A stretch of DNA of 64,000 nt from Tetracentron sinense (GCA_015143295.1 CM026552.1:61250944-61314943); one strand, 5' to 3'; shown: positions 1 to 9,187, numbered from the stretch's first letter. Notes: generated from the sequence alone by a model not told the origin. Translations and numbers: made by a program.

Positions 1-2
1 TT

Positions 3-92
3 CTTGTGCAATGGAAACACCATGCTCGGGAAGAAACTACATGGGAGCGTGAAGCCGAAGTCAAAGCGAAGTACCCGGAATTGTTTGAATGA
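3..92 (+). CDS. Gag-Pol polyprotein, C-terminal end only (partial)
   Basis: The frame is open from the window edge to TGA at 90-92 and gives 29 residues, beginning LVQWKHHAREE and ending KYPELFE. This is the chromodomain-like tail that follows the integrase in Tekay/Del-type Ty3/gypsy retrotransposons, where it is thought to steer integration to heterochromatin. The same tail, with small changes, closes the pol of the elements at 12391-20544 and 44848-52232. The polypurine tract and 3' LTR follow 90 bp downstream, as expected. The rest of the element lies outside the window, so intactness cannot be judged. Confidence 0.85.
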   Translation, partial: LVQWKHHAREETTWEREAEVKAKYPELFE

Positions 93-182
93 ATTTTTTT
101 TTTAGTTTTGTATATGTAGCTTGTAATATTATTTGATTCTGTAATGCATGTCTCATCCAAATTTCGAGGACGAAATTTTTGT

Positions 183-195
183 AAGGGGGGAAGGA
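183..195 (+). other. Polypurine tract of family A element
   Basis: The purine run AAGGGGGGAAGGA abuts the LTR start TGTAGAGCC. It is the plus-strand priming site and fixes the LTR at 196-2524 as a 3' LTR. A sequence just upstream reads as a conserved 'aaatttcgaggacgaaattt' inverted-repeat-like stretch, also seen next to the other Tekay-like polypurine tracts. Confidence 0.85.
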
Positions 196-406
196 TGTAG
201 AGCCCCGGACCTTTTCACATTTATGCATGACCCTTCGTAGCCATTTTTCCTTTAAAGTAATGCAATTAATAAATAAGGAAGAAATTGGAAATTCCGAAAT
301 GTCAGAAATGTTCGTTTTCGAAGTACGAACCCAACGCAAGTTGAATCGTCGAAATCGGACGAACGAGTCAAAAGTTATGGCCAAAACAGTTTGGACCTGC
401 AGACCA

Positions 407-590
407 CCGATCGCTCGGTCCATGGAGCGATCGATCGGTCCAAAACCGATCGCTCGGAGGCTATCGACTGGTCGAGATTTTTCTATGGGGAAATTTTCCA
501 GAGAGTGAAATTTCAACCGATCGCTCGGTTATGAAACCGATCGATCGGTAGGCAACCGATCGATCGGTCATTAACACCGATCGCTCGGTC
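407..590 (+). promoter_or_regulatory. Array of CGATCG-centred palindromes in U3
   Basis: About seven copies of a 13-14-bp site are seen: CCGATCGCTCGGT or the perfect palindrome ACCGATCGATCGGT. They lie 70-250 bp upstream of the TATA box. A conserved spacer (TATGGGGAAATTTTCCAGAG) sits in the middle. The same array occurs at about 7811-7972, 11246-11461, 14233-14399, 20168-20334, 33388-33571, 46243-46428, 51811-51996 and 59158-59340, and decayed at 27716-27862. Its position and dyad symmetry suggest binding of a dimeric transcription factor. The factor is unknown. Confidence 0.55.
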
Positions 591-651
591 CTCGCGTTTT
601 ACAGAATTTTCACTAAGGGCATTTTCGGCATTCGGGTGTTATACCCTTTCT

Positions 652-658
652 TATATAG
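652..658 (+). promoter_or_regulatory. TATA box of LTR A
   Basis: TATATAG follows the palindrome array and precedes a purine-rich leader. Transcription would start near 680. Confidence 0.6.
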
Positions 659-1610
659 GATTACCCGAGCCTTTAGGGCTCATTCTCAACCCTTAGAAGA
701 TTTGGGAGATTAGAGAGAAAGGAGAAGGTTTTCCAAAACCTAGGTTTCCATTTTGGAGAGAAATCAAAGGGTTTTGAAACCCTAGATCAACCTCAAGCCC
801 GATTTCTTCAAGATTTCGGTTCAAGCATTCGTGGAGCTCGTGTGGGGCACTCTCCTCAAGCTAGGGCAGCAACTCACGTGCGTTTGGTGGAGGATTTCTT
901 CCCCCATTTGTCAAGGTCGGTACTTCTTACTACCCTCCTAGTTATAGCTTCTCTTTCCCTTTATTTCTTCTTGTTTTCTTTCACCTATATATGTGTTATG
1001 AGATTGGTGGTATGAATGGTGAATGGAGATGGATGTTGGCGAATGGATGCCGTGTGGATGATGTAATGAACGAATGGGAAAGGGCATTGTACTAATAATG
1101 AACATACAAGTGTGATGTGAGCATAACCCACATAGAAAAGCATGATCTAGGTTTAAGTGAATAATGAACACACCCCATGTTTGATGAAATGCCAAGGTGA
1201 ACAAAATAAATGATAAATTAAGGGAACCCATGTTTAATTGCTCCTGAAATTTGTTAGGGTTCATGATAGTGTGTTTCTTACATTTCTTAAAATGTGTAGA
1301 TTATTAATTACTTAAATTGTTATATGCTATGCCTTGTGAATCACTCCAAATTGTCATATTTAATTCCAAATGCAAGTATGCACACGATCTCACGAGCACG
1401 CATGAAATGACGTGATTTACCGATGTTTTGAGTATGGGACGTAGAGGTGGGGCATATCCTAAGATATGTTTCACTTCGCTTTTGACAAGGGCAAGACAAT
1501 CATGCATTGCATAGGGAAAGGTCTCCCATCCCCTCGCATGACATGCATAGCATCGCATGACACGCATAGCATAGCATGGCATGACACGCATAACATAGCA
1601 TTCACATTCC

Positions 1611-1765
1611 GCATGGATGCTAGTTGCGACGGGCTATGAACGGCAACTAGGCATTCACATTCTGCATGGATGCTAGTTGCGACGGGCTATGAACGGCAAC
1701 TAGGCATACCCATCTGCATATAGGGTACTAGTTGTGACGGACTATGAACGGCAACTAGGCATGTG
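1611..1765 (+). repeat. 53-bp minisatellite in LTR A
   Basis: Three copies of a unit contain the broken inverted repeat CTAGTTGC...GCAACTAG. The last copy is diverged and shared with the solo LTR at 5039-7568 (around 6710-6800). Confidence 0.75.
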
Positions 1766-2072
1766 AACATGTTTAAATTATGAACAAGCAAGCATGATAC
1801 TCGCATGACACGCATGACATGACATGACACGCATGATATGACAAGATAAGACAACATAACAAGTTTCAAGCACGGAAATGGTATTTTCAAGTCAAGTCAA
1901 GTGCACGATGTTTTCAAGAGGTTTCATCGGCTTTCTACGAAATACAAGTATGATTATAAATTGTTTTGTTTCCTTGTATGATATAAATTGTTCATGTTCT
2001 ATATGTGCAACTTGCTTCCTCCTTTATGTATGCTATCTGTATGCTATGACTGTTGGTTAGTGCTTAGTACCC

Positions 2073-2093
2073 GCTGAGTATTCCATGCTCAGC
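2073..2093 (+). other. Conserved LTR hairpin upstream of the small ORF
   Basis: GCTGAG, a 9-nt loop (TATTCCATG) and CTCAGC form a 6-bp stem. The same structure precedes the PWVEEEY frame in most Tekay-like LTRs here. In the 44848, 50416 and 58937 LTRs both arms change together (ACTGAG/CTCAGT), keeping the closing pair. It may be an RNA signal in the leader, function unknown. Confidence 0.5.
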
Positions 2094-2103
2094 CGTACTT
2101 CTT

Positions 2104-2223
2104 ATGTCGGCAGGTGACGGCGGAGCAGCTGCTCCATTTGATATCTGTACTCCGAGTCCATGGGTGGAGGAGGAGTACGTCGAGGAGCCTTTTGAGGAAC
2201 CTCCAGTTGAGGGTTACCATTAG
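2104..2223 (+). CDS. LTR-embedded small ORF, PWVEEEY peptide (39 aa)
   Basis: ATG 2104 to TAG 2221-2223 encodes a small acidic peptide beginning MSAGDGGAAAPFD. It has the core PWVEEEYVEEP at residues 19-29 and ends VEGYH. No known family is recognised, and no signal peptide or membrane segment is visible. It lies 3' of the candidate LTR intron, whose acceptor falls within codon 4. The same frame, with the same length class and core, recurs in every Tekay-like LTR of the window, with differences mostly at third codon positions. That argues for translation under selection, though an RNA-level constraint is not excluded. Splicing would remove this ATG, so the peptide would come from unspliced RNA or from a different start. 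Confidence 0.5.
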   Translation: MSAGDGGAAAPFDICTPSPWVEEEYVEEPFEEPPVEGYH

Positions 2224-2524
2224 GTGGTTGTAGATTCTGAGAGGATTAGCTGTGGGTGAGATGAGAGATTTTATCCATGTATTTTGGCGGGTCTGTCCGC
2301 ACTTTCTTTTGGTTACCTTTTTTGTATAAACTTGGACCATATGTATATACTTAGAGGTTTGTTAGACTTCCGCTGTGTTTTATAGTTATGTTTCCGCTAT
2401 AATGTCCTCTATTGTATATGCTCTGTGGGGTTTTGCAGGTTGGTTTGTCAAGCAAGTCATGTAAGTCATGATTGAGTCGTCCAAGATTCACTCTAACTCC
2501 TAGGGTGGGTTTTGGGTCGCGACA

Positions 2525-2769
2525 TTATTAGAGGTGGTTTTTAAAAAGCCGTCGTAGAAAACCCATTTATCAGAGGCGGTGTTCATAAAACCGACTTTAA
2601 AACATGTTTATTAGAGGTGGTTTAGCCTAACTGGCATGAGAAAGATTTATTTAGGGATCGATCTTTTTTTCCCCATTTCTCCTTCATCTCTCTCCCCTCT
2701 GCTCTCTGCTCTTTGCTCTCATTGCTCTCTCCTCTCTCCTCTCTCTGCACTCTGCTCCCGTCGCCGGCT
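2525..2769. other. Intergenic island: CACTA-like subterminal repeats, then CT-rich DNA
   Basis: 2525-2635 has three spaced copies of a motif like TTAGAGGTGGTTT / AGAGGCGGT with inverted counterparts. This is the style of subterminal repeats of CACTA (En/Spm) transposons, but no CACTA terminus was found. 2665-2760 is CT-rich (repeated CTCTCTGCTCT), resembling a plant 5' leader. The sequence resumes at 9188 after the Reina insertion. Confidence 0.35.
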
Positions 2770-3077
2770 TGATAAGATCCACAATCATGCATGCTTATCC
2801 TTTATCCTATTCATTTCTTTAATCTAGGAAGTCCTTTAGTAGTAGGTTTCTTTGTGATATGTGTAGTTAGATCATTTAGGAGTTTCTTTTATTTAGACTT
2901 CTTTTATTAGTTAGTTTCCTAATTGTTGGGTTTTCCTATATAACAATAATAACAGGTTGAATAAAGAAAGCAAGAATTATTATTTCGACTCCATTAAAGG
3001 AGCTTGGAGGTTTCGATTCCCTCATATAGAATCACATTATGCATTATTTTATTGATATTCTCTTGAGGATCATATCA
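2770..3077 (+). repeat. Reina-type 5' LTR
   Basis: It runs from TGATAAGATCC to GATCATATCA and aligns along its whole length with 8878-9187. It is followed two bases later by the primer site. Confidence 0.85.
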
Positions 3078-3079
3078 AC

Positions 3080-3091
3080 TGGTATTAGAGC
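3080..3091 (+). other. Primer-binding site (initiator-Met tRNA)
   Basis: TGGTATTAGAGC differs by one base from the usual TGGTATCAGAGC. Confidence 0.8.
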
Positions 3092-3103
3092 ATTCGATCC
3101 AGG

Positions 3104-3423
3104 ATGACTAACAAAGAGAGGATTGATTATCTAGAGAATGAACTGATTAGGTTGATAGAGAGAGTAGACACTATTTCTGTATAGCAGCAGGAAGGTAATC
3201 AATGATTGGTGACTATCACGGAGATGATACAACGGCTATTGGGTGAACGAGACACTGCAACTTCCTTTGGCACCAAGGCAAAGAGTTCTTTTCAATCGGA
3301 TCCATCATTCCAGCCGATCGAAATAAAATATACAAAGGTTGATTTTCCGAAGTTTAGCGGAGATGACCCAGTCAGTTGGATCTACTAGGTGGAGCATTTT
3401 TTCAATTACAACCAGACACTGGA
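3104..3423 (+). pseudogene. Reina-type gag, 5' part (broken)
   Basis: From ATG 3104 the frame reads a Gag N-terminus with a predicted coiled N-terminal stretch (YLENELIRLIERVD) and the typical FPKFSGDDPVSWIY motif at the entry to the gag domain. In-frame stops occur at about 3182, 3203 and 3386-3388, so it cannot make full Gag. The reading frame is cut at NQTLD by the solo LTR at 3424-8198 and resumes exactly at 8199 (LDTEK), which shows that the gap is an insertion. Confidence 0.8.
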
Positions 3424-4143
3424 TGTCACGACCCATAATACCCCCTAGGAGTTAGGGATACTTTAGCTCGTGACCGCCGTATCATACATCCCATAAGATA
3501 CATAAGGCACATGTAACAACCTGTCAGAGTACACAAACATACATAGCGGAAACGATTTAAAACACCTAGCGGAAGCAAAATATGATCTAACACTCCTATT
3601 GCCACTTTTGGGATAGCAAATCCTACAAATCCATACCCAGTTATAGGTCCAGATCCTCCAGCTTCGGTAGCATAGACAGTCGCATATCCAGTACGAGATC
3701 TAGATCCATAAGTCGATCCATCACCAACTCATATTACGAATGTGTTCACCAGACACCGGCGAAGTTTTCTGGAAGCAGCGATCCCGCGTCACCTGGTTGA
3801 CTGCAGAGGATCGAAACACCGCGTTCTTTTCCATCGAACTGCCTCCCACCACAAATCCAGAAACCGGATCATTGAGCTATGATTTGCCAAAGAAGGGCTC
3901 AACGGGGCTGAGAGAGAAAGCCCTAAATAACAATATTTTATATTCCCCTTCCCAAGATGTTAGTAGAAATCCAATCCTATCAAGAAGGGGTGTGTTTTGG
4001 GGCACTCAGGCTTAGAAAGCTGAAGCATATGTTGGGGTTGCTTAAAGGAGAACCAACAAAATACACATATATATATCCAAAACGTGGAGTGGACAAGTCC
4101 CACTCTCACTTAATAAAATATCATATCTCTCTAACTATTGTAG

Positions 4144-4284
4144 TCAACAGAAATCAAAGTCATGACACCTATCTAGCAAGCCATCATCCTAGTAGTGTTT
4201 CATAGAAGGCTCCGGGTCGTAGTATTCTTCCTCTACCCAAGGCCCCGAACCACACAAGTCGAAAGGAACTTGAGCACCTGCCGA
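4144..4284 (-). pseudogene. LTR-embedded PWVEEEY frame, decayed (46-codon type)
   Basis: The minus-strand frame reads SSAG-like start, VPFDLCG and PWVEEEYYDPEPSM, then hits an in-frame TAG where the young copies have a tyrosine/histidine-rich stretch. It ends at the usual DFC stop. Its span (141 bp) equals that of the young copies, so there has been no net indel despite age. No in-frame ATG precedes it. Confidence 0.5.
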
Positions 4285-5246
4285 TGATAACAAATATCGG
4301 CTGAGTGTGGAATACTCAGCATATACATACTACTTACAATAAGCAATAATATCATGGAGCATGCAAATCATGGAGACTGAAATCCTTAAACACATTGAAG
4401 CGTAGAAACCGTAAAATAGCACATATGATGAAATCCGAAAACCAAAACCGTGTGAGTCATGCGATAATCATAGCCTTGTGAGTTCTTTGAGTTAAATACA
4501 TAGAGTTCCTTAGAGTCATTTATGATCCATAGAGACATAGAGCAATACCGTAGAGCAAAACCATAGAGATAAACCATAGAGATCTTAGAACATTTGCATT
4601 TGTGATCCTTGGAGCTTGTGAACCGATCTTAGACATTATCATAGAGTTCTTGTGAGTTTAATATGATCCTTGGAGCTTGTGAGCTGATCTTAGACATTAT
4701 CATAGAGTTTCTTAAAAATCATCGTGTGAGTCCTTTACTAAAAACCTTTTCTAGAACTTTGAGAAATCCATGGAAGAAAACCCTGGTTCATGCGAGGCAT
4801 GCGAACATATGAGAGTGATAGCATATTTAAACATAAAAGCCCATAGAGGCATTAAACCAAACACATAGAGTGCATAATAGTGGTAGTTTACATCCAAGTA
4901 TAAAAACAACATCACACACCATATCAAACTAAGATTTATAGTATAGAATAAGAAGAACATTATGTGGTAACTAGTATTATCACAAGATTGGTAGTAGAAT
5001 GTATCTACCTTGATGAAATCGATAAAGTAGACTCCAAATGTAGAGCCCCGGACCTTTTCACATTTTATGCATGACACTTTCGTTGCTATTTTTCCTTTAA
5101 AGAGGTATAATTAATAAATAAGGAAGAAATTGGAAATTTTGAAATGTCAGAAATGTTCCTTTTCGAAGTACGAACCCAACGCAAGTTGAATCGTCAAAAT
5201 CGGACGAACGAGTCAAAAGATATGGTCAAAACAGTCTGGACCTGCG

Positions 5247-5695
5247 GGAAATCGTAGCTCGGTTAGGCACTAAGGACGTAGCTCTAGCTCTGATAGCGTA
5301 TACGTTGTGCATCCGTTGTGCAACAGACAACGGGTACGTTGTACAGCAACAACGGGTACGTTGTACAGCAACAACGGGTACGTTGTACAGCTCACGACGG
5401 GCACGTTGTACATAATACAACGGTCAACGAGCTCAGCACTATGCACAACACAACGGACAACGAGCTCAGCACTATGCACAACACAACGGACAACGAGTTC
5501 AACACTATTCACAGCACAACGTGTTCAACACTATTCACAGCACAACGTGTTTGGCACTATTCACAACGGACAACGTGTTCAACACTATTCACAGCACAAC
5601 GTGTTCGGCACTATTCACAGCACAACGTGTTCGGCACTATTCACAGCACAACGTGTTTGGCACTATTCACAACACAACGTGTTCGGCACTCGTGT
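5247..5695 (+). repeat. AACG-rich minisatellite replacing the U3 palindrome array
   Basis: The units grade from ACGGGTACGTTGTACAGCAA (about 22 bp), through GGACAACGAGCTCAGCACTA (33-bp spacing), to CACAACGTGTTCGGCACTAT (about 26 bp). The repeats give several overlapping open frames that are artefacts of periodicity. The ACGT/AACGTGTT cores are themselves near-palindromic. Confidence 0.8.
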
Positions 5696-6006
5696 TGTTG
5701 CAGAAACTTCAGTAAGGGTATTATGGTCTTTTGGTCGGTTCACTCTTACCTTAAGAGTTTAACCCGAGCCTTTAGGGCTCATTCTCAACACTTAGAGGAT
5801 TTGGGGGATAAGAAGAGAGGAGAGGGCGATTCCTAAACCTTGGGTTTCCATTTTTGGAGAGAAATCAAGGGGTTTGCGAACCCACACTCAACTCAAGCCC
5901 GTTTTTCTTCAAGATCAAGGCACAAGCTCGTGAGGAGCATCTCCTCAAGCTAGGGCAGCAACTCACGGTCGTTTTTGGAAGGGGATTTCTTCCTCACTTG
6001 ATCAAG

Positions 6007-7156
6007 GTCGGTACTTCTTACTACCCTCCTAGTTATAGCTTCCCTTTTTCCTTTGTTTCTCCTTGTTTTCCTTCACTTATATATATGTTATGAGATTGGT
6101 GGTATGAATGGTGAATGGAGATGGATGTTGGCGAATGGATGCCGTGTGGATGATGTGATGAACGAATGGGAAAGGGCGTTGTACTAATAATGAACATACA
6201 AGTGTGATGTGAGCATAACCCACCTAGAAAAGCATGATCTAGGTTTAAGTGAATAATGAACACACCCCATGTTTGATGAAATGCCAAGGTGAACAAAATA
6301 AATGATAAATTAAGGGAACCCATGCTTAATTGCTCTTGAAATTTGTTAGGGTTCATGATAGTGTGTTTCTTACATTTCTTAAAATGCGTAGATTATTACT
6401 CACTTAAATTGTTATATGCTATGCTTTGTGAATTACCCCAAATTGCCATATTTAATTCCAAATGCAAGTATGCACACGATCTCACGAGCACGCATGAAAT
6501 GATGTGATTTACCGATGTTTTAAGTATGGGACGTAGAAGTGGGGCATATCCTAAGATATGTTTCACTTCGCTTTTGACAAGGGCAAGACAATCATGCATT
6601 GCATAGGGAAAGGTCTCTCATCCCCTCGCATGACATGCATAGCATGGCATGACACGCATAGCATAGCATCACATGACACGCATAACTCTGCATGGCATTA
6701 CACGCATGGATGCTAGTTGCGACGGGCTATGAACGGCAACTAGGCATACCCATCTGCATATAGGGTACTAGTTGTGACGGACTATGAACGGCAACTAGGC
6801 ATGTGAACATGTTTAAATTATGAACAAGCAAGCATGATACTCGCATGACACGCATGACATGACATGGCACGCATGATGCAAGCATGACAAGCATGACAAG
6901 GTTAACAAGTTCCCAATCACGCAAAGGGTATTTCAAGTCTAGTCAAGTGCACGATGTTTTCAAGGGTTTTATCAGTCTTTCTGAATGCAAGCATGAATAT
7001 AAATTGCTTTACTTCCTTGGATGATATAAATTGTTCCTGTTCTATATATGCAACTTGCTTCCTACTTTATGTATGCTATCTGTATACTATGACTGTTGGT
7101 TAGTATTTAGTACCCGCTGAGTATTCCATGCTCAGCCGTACTTCTTATGTCGGCAG
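6007..7156 (+). other. Candidate LTR intron in the solo LTR
   Basis: The donor is TCAAG|GTCGGT at 6007 and the acceptor is TCGGCAG at 7156, matching the sites in the LTR at 196-2524. It is inferred by position only. Confidence 0.4.
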
Positions 7157-7266
7157 GTTCTGAGGGAGCTGCTGCTCCATTTGATGTTTGTGCTCTTGGT
7201 CCATGGGTGGAGGAGGAGTACGTCGAGGAGCCTTTGGAGGAACCTCCCGTAGAGGGTTATCAGTAG
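7147..7266 (+). CDS. LTR-embedded small ORF, PWVEEEY peptide (39 aa)
   Basis: ATG 7147 to TAG 7264-7266 encodes a peptide starting MSAGSEGAAAPFDV, core PWVEEEYVEEP, ending VEGYQ. It is the same length as at 2104-2223. Between the two copies the changes are a few replacements in the spacer and silent ones near the core. The hairpin precedes it at about 7116. Function is unknown. Confidence 0.45.
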   Translation: MSAGSEGAAAPFDVCALGPWVEEEYVEEPLEEPPVEGYQ

Positions 7267-8198
7267 GTGGTGTTAGATTCTGAGTGGATTAGCTGTGGGT
7301 GAGATGAGAGATATACATTCATGTATTTTGGCGGGTCTGTCCGCACTTTCTTTTGGTTACTTTTTGTATAAACTTGGATTTGCCATGTGTATATACTTAG
7401 AGGTTGTTAGACTTCCGCTGTGCTTTATGGTTATGTTTCCGCTATAATGTCCTCTATTGTATATGCTCTGTGGGTTTTTGCAGGTTGGTTTGTCAAGCAA
7501 GTCATGTAAGCCATGATTAGTCGTCCAAAGTTCACTCTAACTCCTAGGGTGGGTTTTGGGTCGCGACACCAAAAGCTTGGAGAAGTGAAAACCTCGAGTT
7601 CGTAGTTGAAAAACACTAAAGAAGGAAAGAAACTTGATCTTTCCTTCAAGCTTGAGCAAACCCTAGCCTCTCTCCTTCTTCTCCTCTCAAATCTCTCTCA
7701 AATTCATGCACTAAGGGTTTCTGAACCCTAAGGCAAGAGTTGAGCCTTTTATAGGCAAGGGGGTGTTGGTTAAAGACTTAAAAACCCTTAATGAAGAAAA
7801 TCTGCGTATAACCAATTGATCGGTGGCTTACCGAGCGATCGGTGGTTTCGACCGAGAGATCGGTTGAAAACACCCTCTCTGGAATTTTTTCCCATACAAA
7901 ATATTTGACCAGTCGACAGCTACCGAGCGATCGGTAGATGACCGGTCGATCGGTGGTATCACCGAGCGATCGGTGCTCCCCTGTTTTTGCTGCAAAACCC
8001 TCTTTCCACTACTTGGACCTTCTCTAATCCAATTCTAGCACCTTATACACTCAAAAACCCCTCCTTCAGGCTGTATATATGCATCAACACATGCACACCA
8101 TAATTTCAAACATTTTCATTAGCATAAACCCACAAGTGTACAAGGCCACACTTGAACACTATTTACTACTTAGTGAAAGGGAGATTCGGGGTTCTACA

Positions 8199-8800
8199 CT
8201 AGATACAGAAAAAATTTCTATCACTTCTTTTCATCTAGAAGGGAAGGCGGTTAAAGGGTTTAATTGGATGAAACGATCTTCCGTGATATGGGGTTGGGAG
8301 GAATTTGTGGCATCTGTTTGTGCTCATTTTGGGGGCATATATTTTCGTAAACCGGGTGAGGCTCTTTCTAAATTACAACAAAAGGGGTCTGTTGCTGATT
8401 ATCAAGATGAATTTGAGCATTTAGCGAACTTCACAATTCCCCTACTAGAAGCCTATATAGTGGATTGCTTTCTTAGTGGTCTACATGATGATGTGAGGAA
8501 CGAAGTTAAAATGTTGGATCTGCAAACCCTTGTCAAGGCTGGAATCCTTGCCTTCATGGCAGAAGAAAAAATAAACTCAAACGGTCAATCTAGCATTGGG
8601 TGTTTTCCATTAAATAACCGCCCTCCCTACCCTTCGTTTCCAACGCCAAACACAAGCATACCAATCCACAAATTGACACCAACATAGATGAACGACAGAC
8701 GAAGCCGTGGCTTTTACTATAACTGTGATGAACGCTTTCATCACGGCCACCAATGCAAACAAAAACAATTGTTTGTTATGGAGGGCGCATGGTCCAATGA
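8199..8800 (+). pseudogene. Reina-type gag, 3' part (broken)
   Basis: The frame resumes after the nested insertion with the core gag fold (GWEEFVASVCAHFGG, then ADYQDEFEHLANF and LSGLHDDVRNEV). After an in-frame TAG at 8685-8687 it continues in the same frame into YNCDERFHHGHQC, the zinc-binding region, whose first cysteine is replaced by tyrosine. The protein then fades out and the polypurine tract comes directly after, so pol has been lost. Confidence 0.8.
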
Positions 8801-8877
8801 GACGAAGCACCCATTGACAATGACCCAGGCAGGAAGGATGAACCTTGTGGACAAGGTTTCAGCCATGGGGGGTGGAA

Positions 8878-9187
8878 TGATAAGATCCACAATCATGCAT
8901 GCTTATCCTATTCCTTTCTTTAGTCTAGGAAGTCCTTCAGTAGTAGGTTTCTTTGTGATGCGTGTAGTTAGATCTTTTAGGAGTTTCTTTTATTTAGACT
9001 TCTTTTATTAGTTAGTTTCCTAATTGTGGGGTTTTCATATATAACAATGATAATCAGGTTGAATAAAGGAAGCAAGAATTATTATTTCGACTCCATTAAA
9101 GGGGCTTGGAGGTTTCAATTCCCCCATATAGAATTGCATTATGCATTATTTTATTATTTTATTGATATTCTCACAAGGATCATATCA
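8878..9187 (+). repeat. Reina-type 3' LTR
   Basis: It runs from TGATAAGATCC to GATCATATCA and is preceded by the polypurine tract ATGGGGGGTGGAA. About 20 differences and a small duplication (ttattttatt) against the 5' LTR point to an old insertion. Confidence 0.85.

Larger units (their letters stand above)
916..2113 (+). other. Candidate intron inside the LTR
   Basis: The donor is CAAG|GTCGGT at 916 and the acceptor is TCGGCAG at 2113. Aligned LTRs of other families have a donor and acceptor at the same two places although the sequence between is unalignable: 6007-7156, 22146-22954, 28172-29460, 33965-35240, 59608-60357 and, on the minus strand, 45974 to 45286. The intervening DNA is AT-rich and full of family-specific minisatellites, as expected of unconstrained intron. 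No transcript evidence is available here. Confidence 0.5.
196..2524 (+). repeat. 3' LTR, Tekay-like family A (2.33 kb)
   Basis: It starts TGTAGAGCCCCGG directly after the polypurine tract and ends GGGTCGCGACA. In order it holds a palindrome array, a TATA box (652), a leader exon, a candidate intron (916-2113) with a 53-bp minisatellite, a hairpin, and a 39-codon reading frame. The solo LTRs at 5039-7568 and 9430-11682 and the LTRs at 12391 and 18335 share this plan. The 5' LTR lies off the window, so the TSD cannot be tested. Confidence 0.9.
5039..7568 (+). repeat. Solo LTR, family A relative with exchanged promoter block
   Basis: It starts TGTAGAGCCCCGG and ends GGGTCGCGACA, with a perfect TSD CCAAA on both sides (5034-5038, 7569-7573). 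The body from about 5700 onward is close to the 196-2524 LTR. From about 5247 to 5695, however, the palindrome array and its spacer are replaced by a different minisatellite. No TATATA is seen at the usual place. It lies inside the solo LTR 3424-8198. Confidence 0.92.
3424..8198 (-). repeat. Solo LTR, family B relative, interrupted by another solo LTR
   Basis: On the minus strand the LTR starts TGTAGAACCCCG (at 8198) and ends GGGTCGTGACA (at 3424). Without the 2530-bp insertion at 5039-7568 it is 2245 bp. The flanks CTGGA / CTAGA are a TSD with one transition, inside gag of the Reina element. It has the palindrome array (7811-7972), leader, intron region and a decayed PWVEEEY frame. It is related to the LTRs at 44848 and 58937 but clearly older. 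Confidence 0.88.
2770..9187 (+). mobile_element. Reina-type Ty3/gypsy retrotransposon, non-autonomous, interrupted
   Basis: Two short LTRs (308 and 310 bp) flank a Met-tRNA primer site, a broken gag and a polypurine tract (ATGGGGGGTGGAA before 8878). There is no protease, reverse transcriptase or integrase, so it is an internally deleted copy. Short LTRs and the Gag style fit the Reina lineage. The flanks CGGCT / TGGCC match at 3 of 5 positions (differences are C/T), as in an old insertion. A 4.8-kb solo-LTR nest (3424-8198) splits gag. Confidence 0.8.

Noticed and set aside
938..1264. 108-codon minus-strand frame, repeated at 6033-6356
   Set aside because: Antisense to the LTR intron region and shared only because the two LTRs are relatives.
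2525..2640. Full CACTA transposon
   Set aside because: Only subterminal-like repeats; no CACTA terminus, no 3-bp duplication and no transposase found.
5307..5836. Overlapping open frames of 151 and 172 codons
   Set aside because: They lie in the AACG minisatellite, are open in several frames and repeat the same peptide; an artefact of unit length.
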